Part shown: piece after piece, positions 5,513-5,928 of the stretch
How the letters are laid out: every line of letters begins with the position of its first letter
How positions within the stretch are numbered: position 1 is the first letter of the stretch
NCBI GenBank assembly: GCA_002702965.1
Contig: PADE01000053.1
Location: forward strand, 1-5,928
Origin: Planctomycetaceae bacterium
Lineage (GTDB): Bacteria; Planctomycetota; Planctomycetia; Pirellulales; Pirellulaceae
DNA length: 5,928 bases
Direction of reading: 5' to 3'
Translations under genes and position numbers: made by a program
Notes under the pieces: model-generated
What the model saw: the letters and a program-made list of their open reading frames with translations, nothing else
The model's database searches: none
What the model was told of the DNA's origin: nothing

Positions 5513-5928
5513 ATGCAACCTACCCGCATCATCATTGCGTCAATGGTTATCTTTGCAGCACCCTCCCTGATGGATGCTACAGACAAGGATATTTCTTCCG
5601 GAAGTACGTATATCCATCCCAGAACCGAACGTTTTACCGACTTCACATTCATAAGCCCGCTGCCTGCCCCATTTGTTAACGCTTATCCCAAAAGAAAAGA
5701 AATGGGAGACCAGTATCTGGATTTCTTTGGAGTTATTGCAATTGTCGGCGAAACCCAAAAGCAGAGAGCCGATATGCGCCGGCTCGCTCATGTGTTAATG
5801 GGCCTTATTGACAATGACCAGGACGGCCTGCCGGATGATGAGCACTTATGGAACAAGTGGAAAGAAAAGGTAAACAACGAGAATCGTTTGGTGCTTTATG
5901 TCACAGAGCAAAAGGCAAAGTATAAGTC
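5513..5928 (+). CDS. Secreted protein of unknown function with a DxDxDG motif, N-terminal part (3' end outside window)
   Basis: I read 138 codons from ATG 5513; the frame is still open at the window end. No clear Shine-Dalgarno precedes the ATG (ACCACCTTACCA), and an in-frame ATG at 5543 (residue 11) is an alternative start. Residues 1-22 look like a short signal peptide: R5, hydrophobic 6-16, possible cut after MDA (22). The region around 87-109, ADMRRLAHVLMGLIDNDQDG followed by LPDD, has a calcium-loop-like D-x-D-x-D-G at 100-105. Together with RLVLYVTEQ (125-133) it recalls a family of bacterial secreted proteins in which a helix runs into LxDNDxDGxPD and a strand of the type LVMF; those have no known function, and the match is from memory. 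The coding strand is visibly poorer in G+C than the genes to its left. The candidate promoter at 5431-5459 would serve it. Confidence 0.7.
   Translation, partial: MQPTRIIIASMVIFAAPSLMDATDKDISSGSTYIHPRTERFTDFTFISPLPAPFVNAYPKRKEMGDQYLDFFGVIAIVGETQKQRADMRRLAHVLMGLIDNDQDGLPDDEHLWNKWKEKVNNENRLVLYVTEQKAKYK

Noticed and set aside
1..5928. tRNA, rRNA or CRISPR array.
   Set aside because: No cloverleaf, rRNA signature or regularly spaced repeats were seen; the only tandem array has no spacers.

Overview
The window reads as chromosomal DNA from a planctomycete or close PVC-group bacterium. The clues are a left-edge gene of the PVC-type haem-binding / membrane-bound dehydrogenase family, an integrase relic with the FQNLR..RETEL / HYLQV wording common in planctomycete tyrosine recombinases, a secreted parallel beta-helix enzyme of the kind these genomes hold in numbers, and a secreted DxDxDG protein at the right edge. 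The organism assignment is inference from protein families; there is no rRNA.

Layout. (1) 1-1421, minus strand: a 108-residue EthD-type small protein (TTG start at 1421) followed 33 bases downstream by the N-terminal 353 codons of a secreted beta-propeller dehydrogenase-like protein (GTG start at 1061) that runs off the window. They look like one operon. (2) 1422-1697: spacer with a 16-bp tandem repeat. (3) 1698-2358, plus strand: a relic of a tyrosine integrase lacking its N-terminal half and frameshifted near its end. (4) 2275-2573: spacer with a nested inverted repeat. (5) 2574-4811, plus strand: the only complete large gene, a 745-residue exported right-handed beta-helix protein resembling GH141-type glycoside hydrolases. 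(6) 4895-5256: a second, tail-only integrase relic, about 91% identical over roughly 124 bp to the tail in region 3 and in the same orientation. (7) 5257-5512: spacer with overlapping hairpins built on GAGTCAC/GTGACTC and a candidate promoter. (8) 5513-5928: the start of a secreted protein in lower-G+C DNA, cut by the window edge.

The most notable architecture is the beta-helix gene sitting alone between two directly repeated integrase 3' ends, each carrying the same hairpin region. This suggests a cargo gene caught between two integration scars of related elements. The element itself is dead: neither integrase copy is intact. The window does not show a recognisable multi-gene defence or biosynthetic system. 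The other genes are probably independent host functions: extracellular or periplasmic oxidation (left), polysaccharide breakdown (middle), and an unknown exported protein (right).
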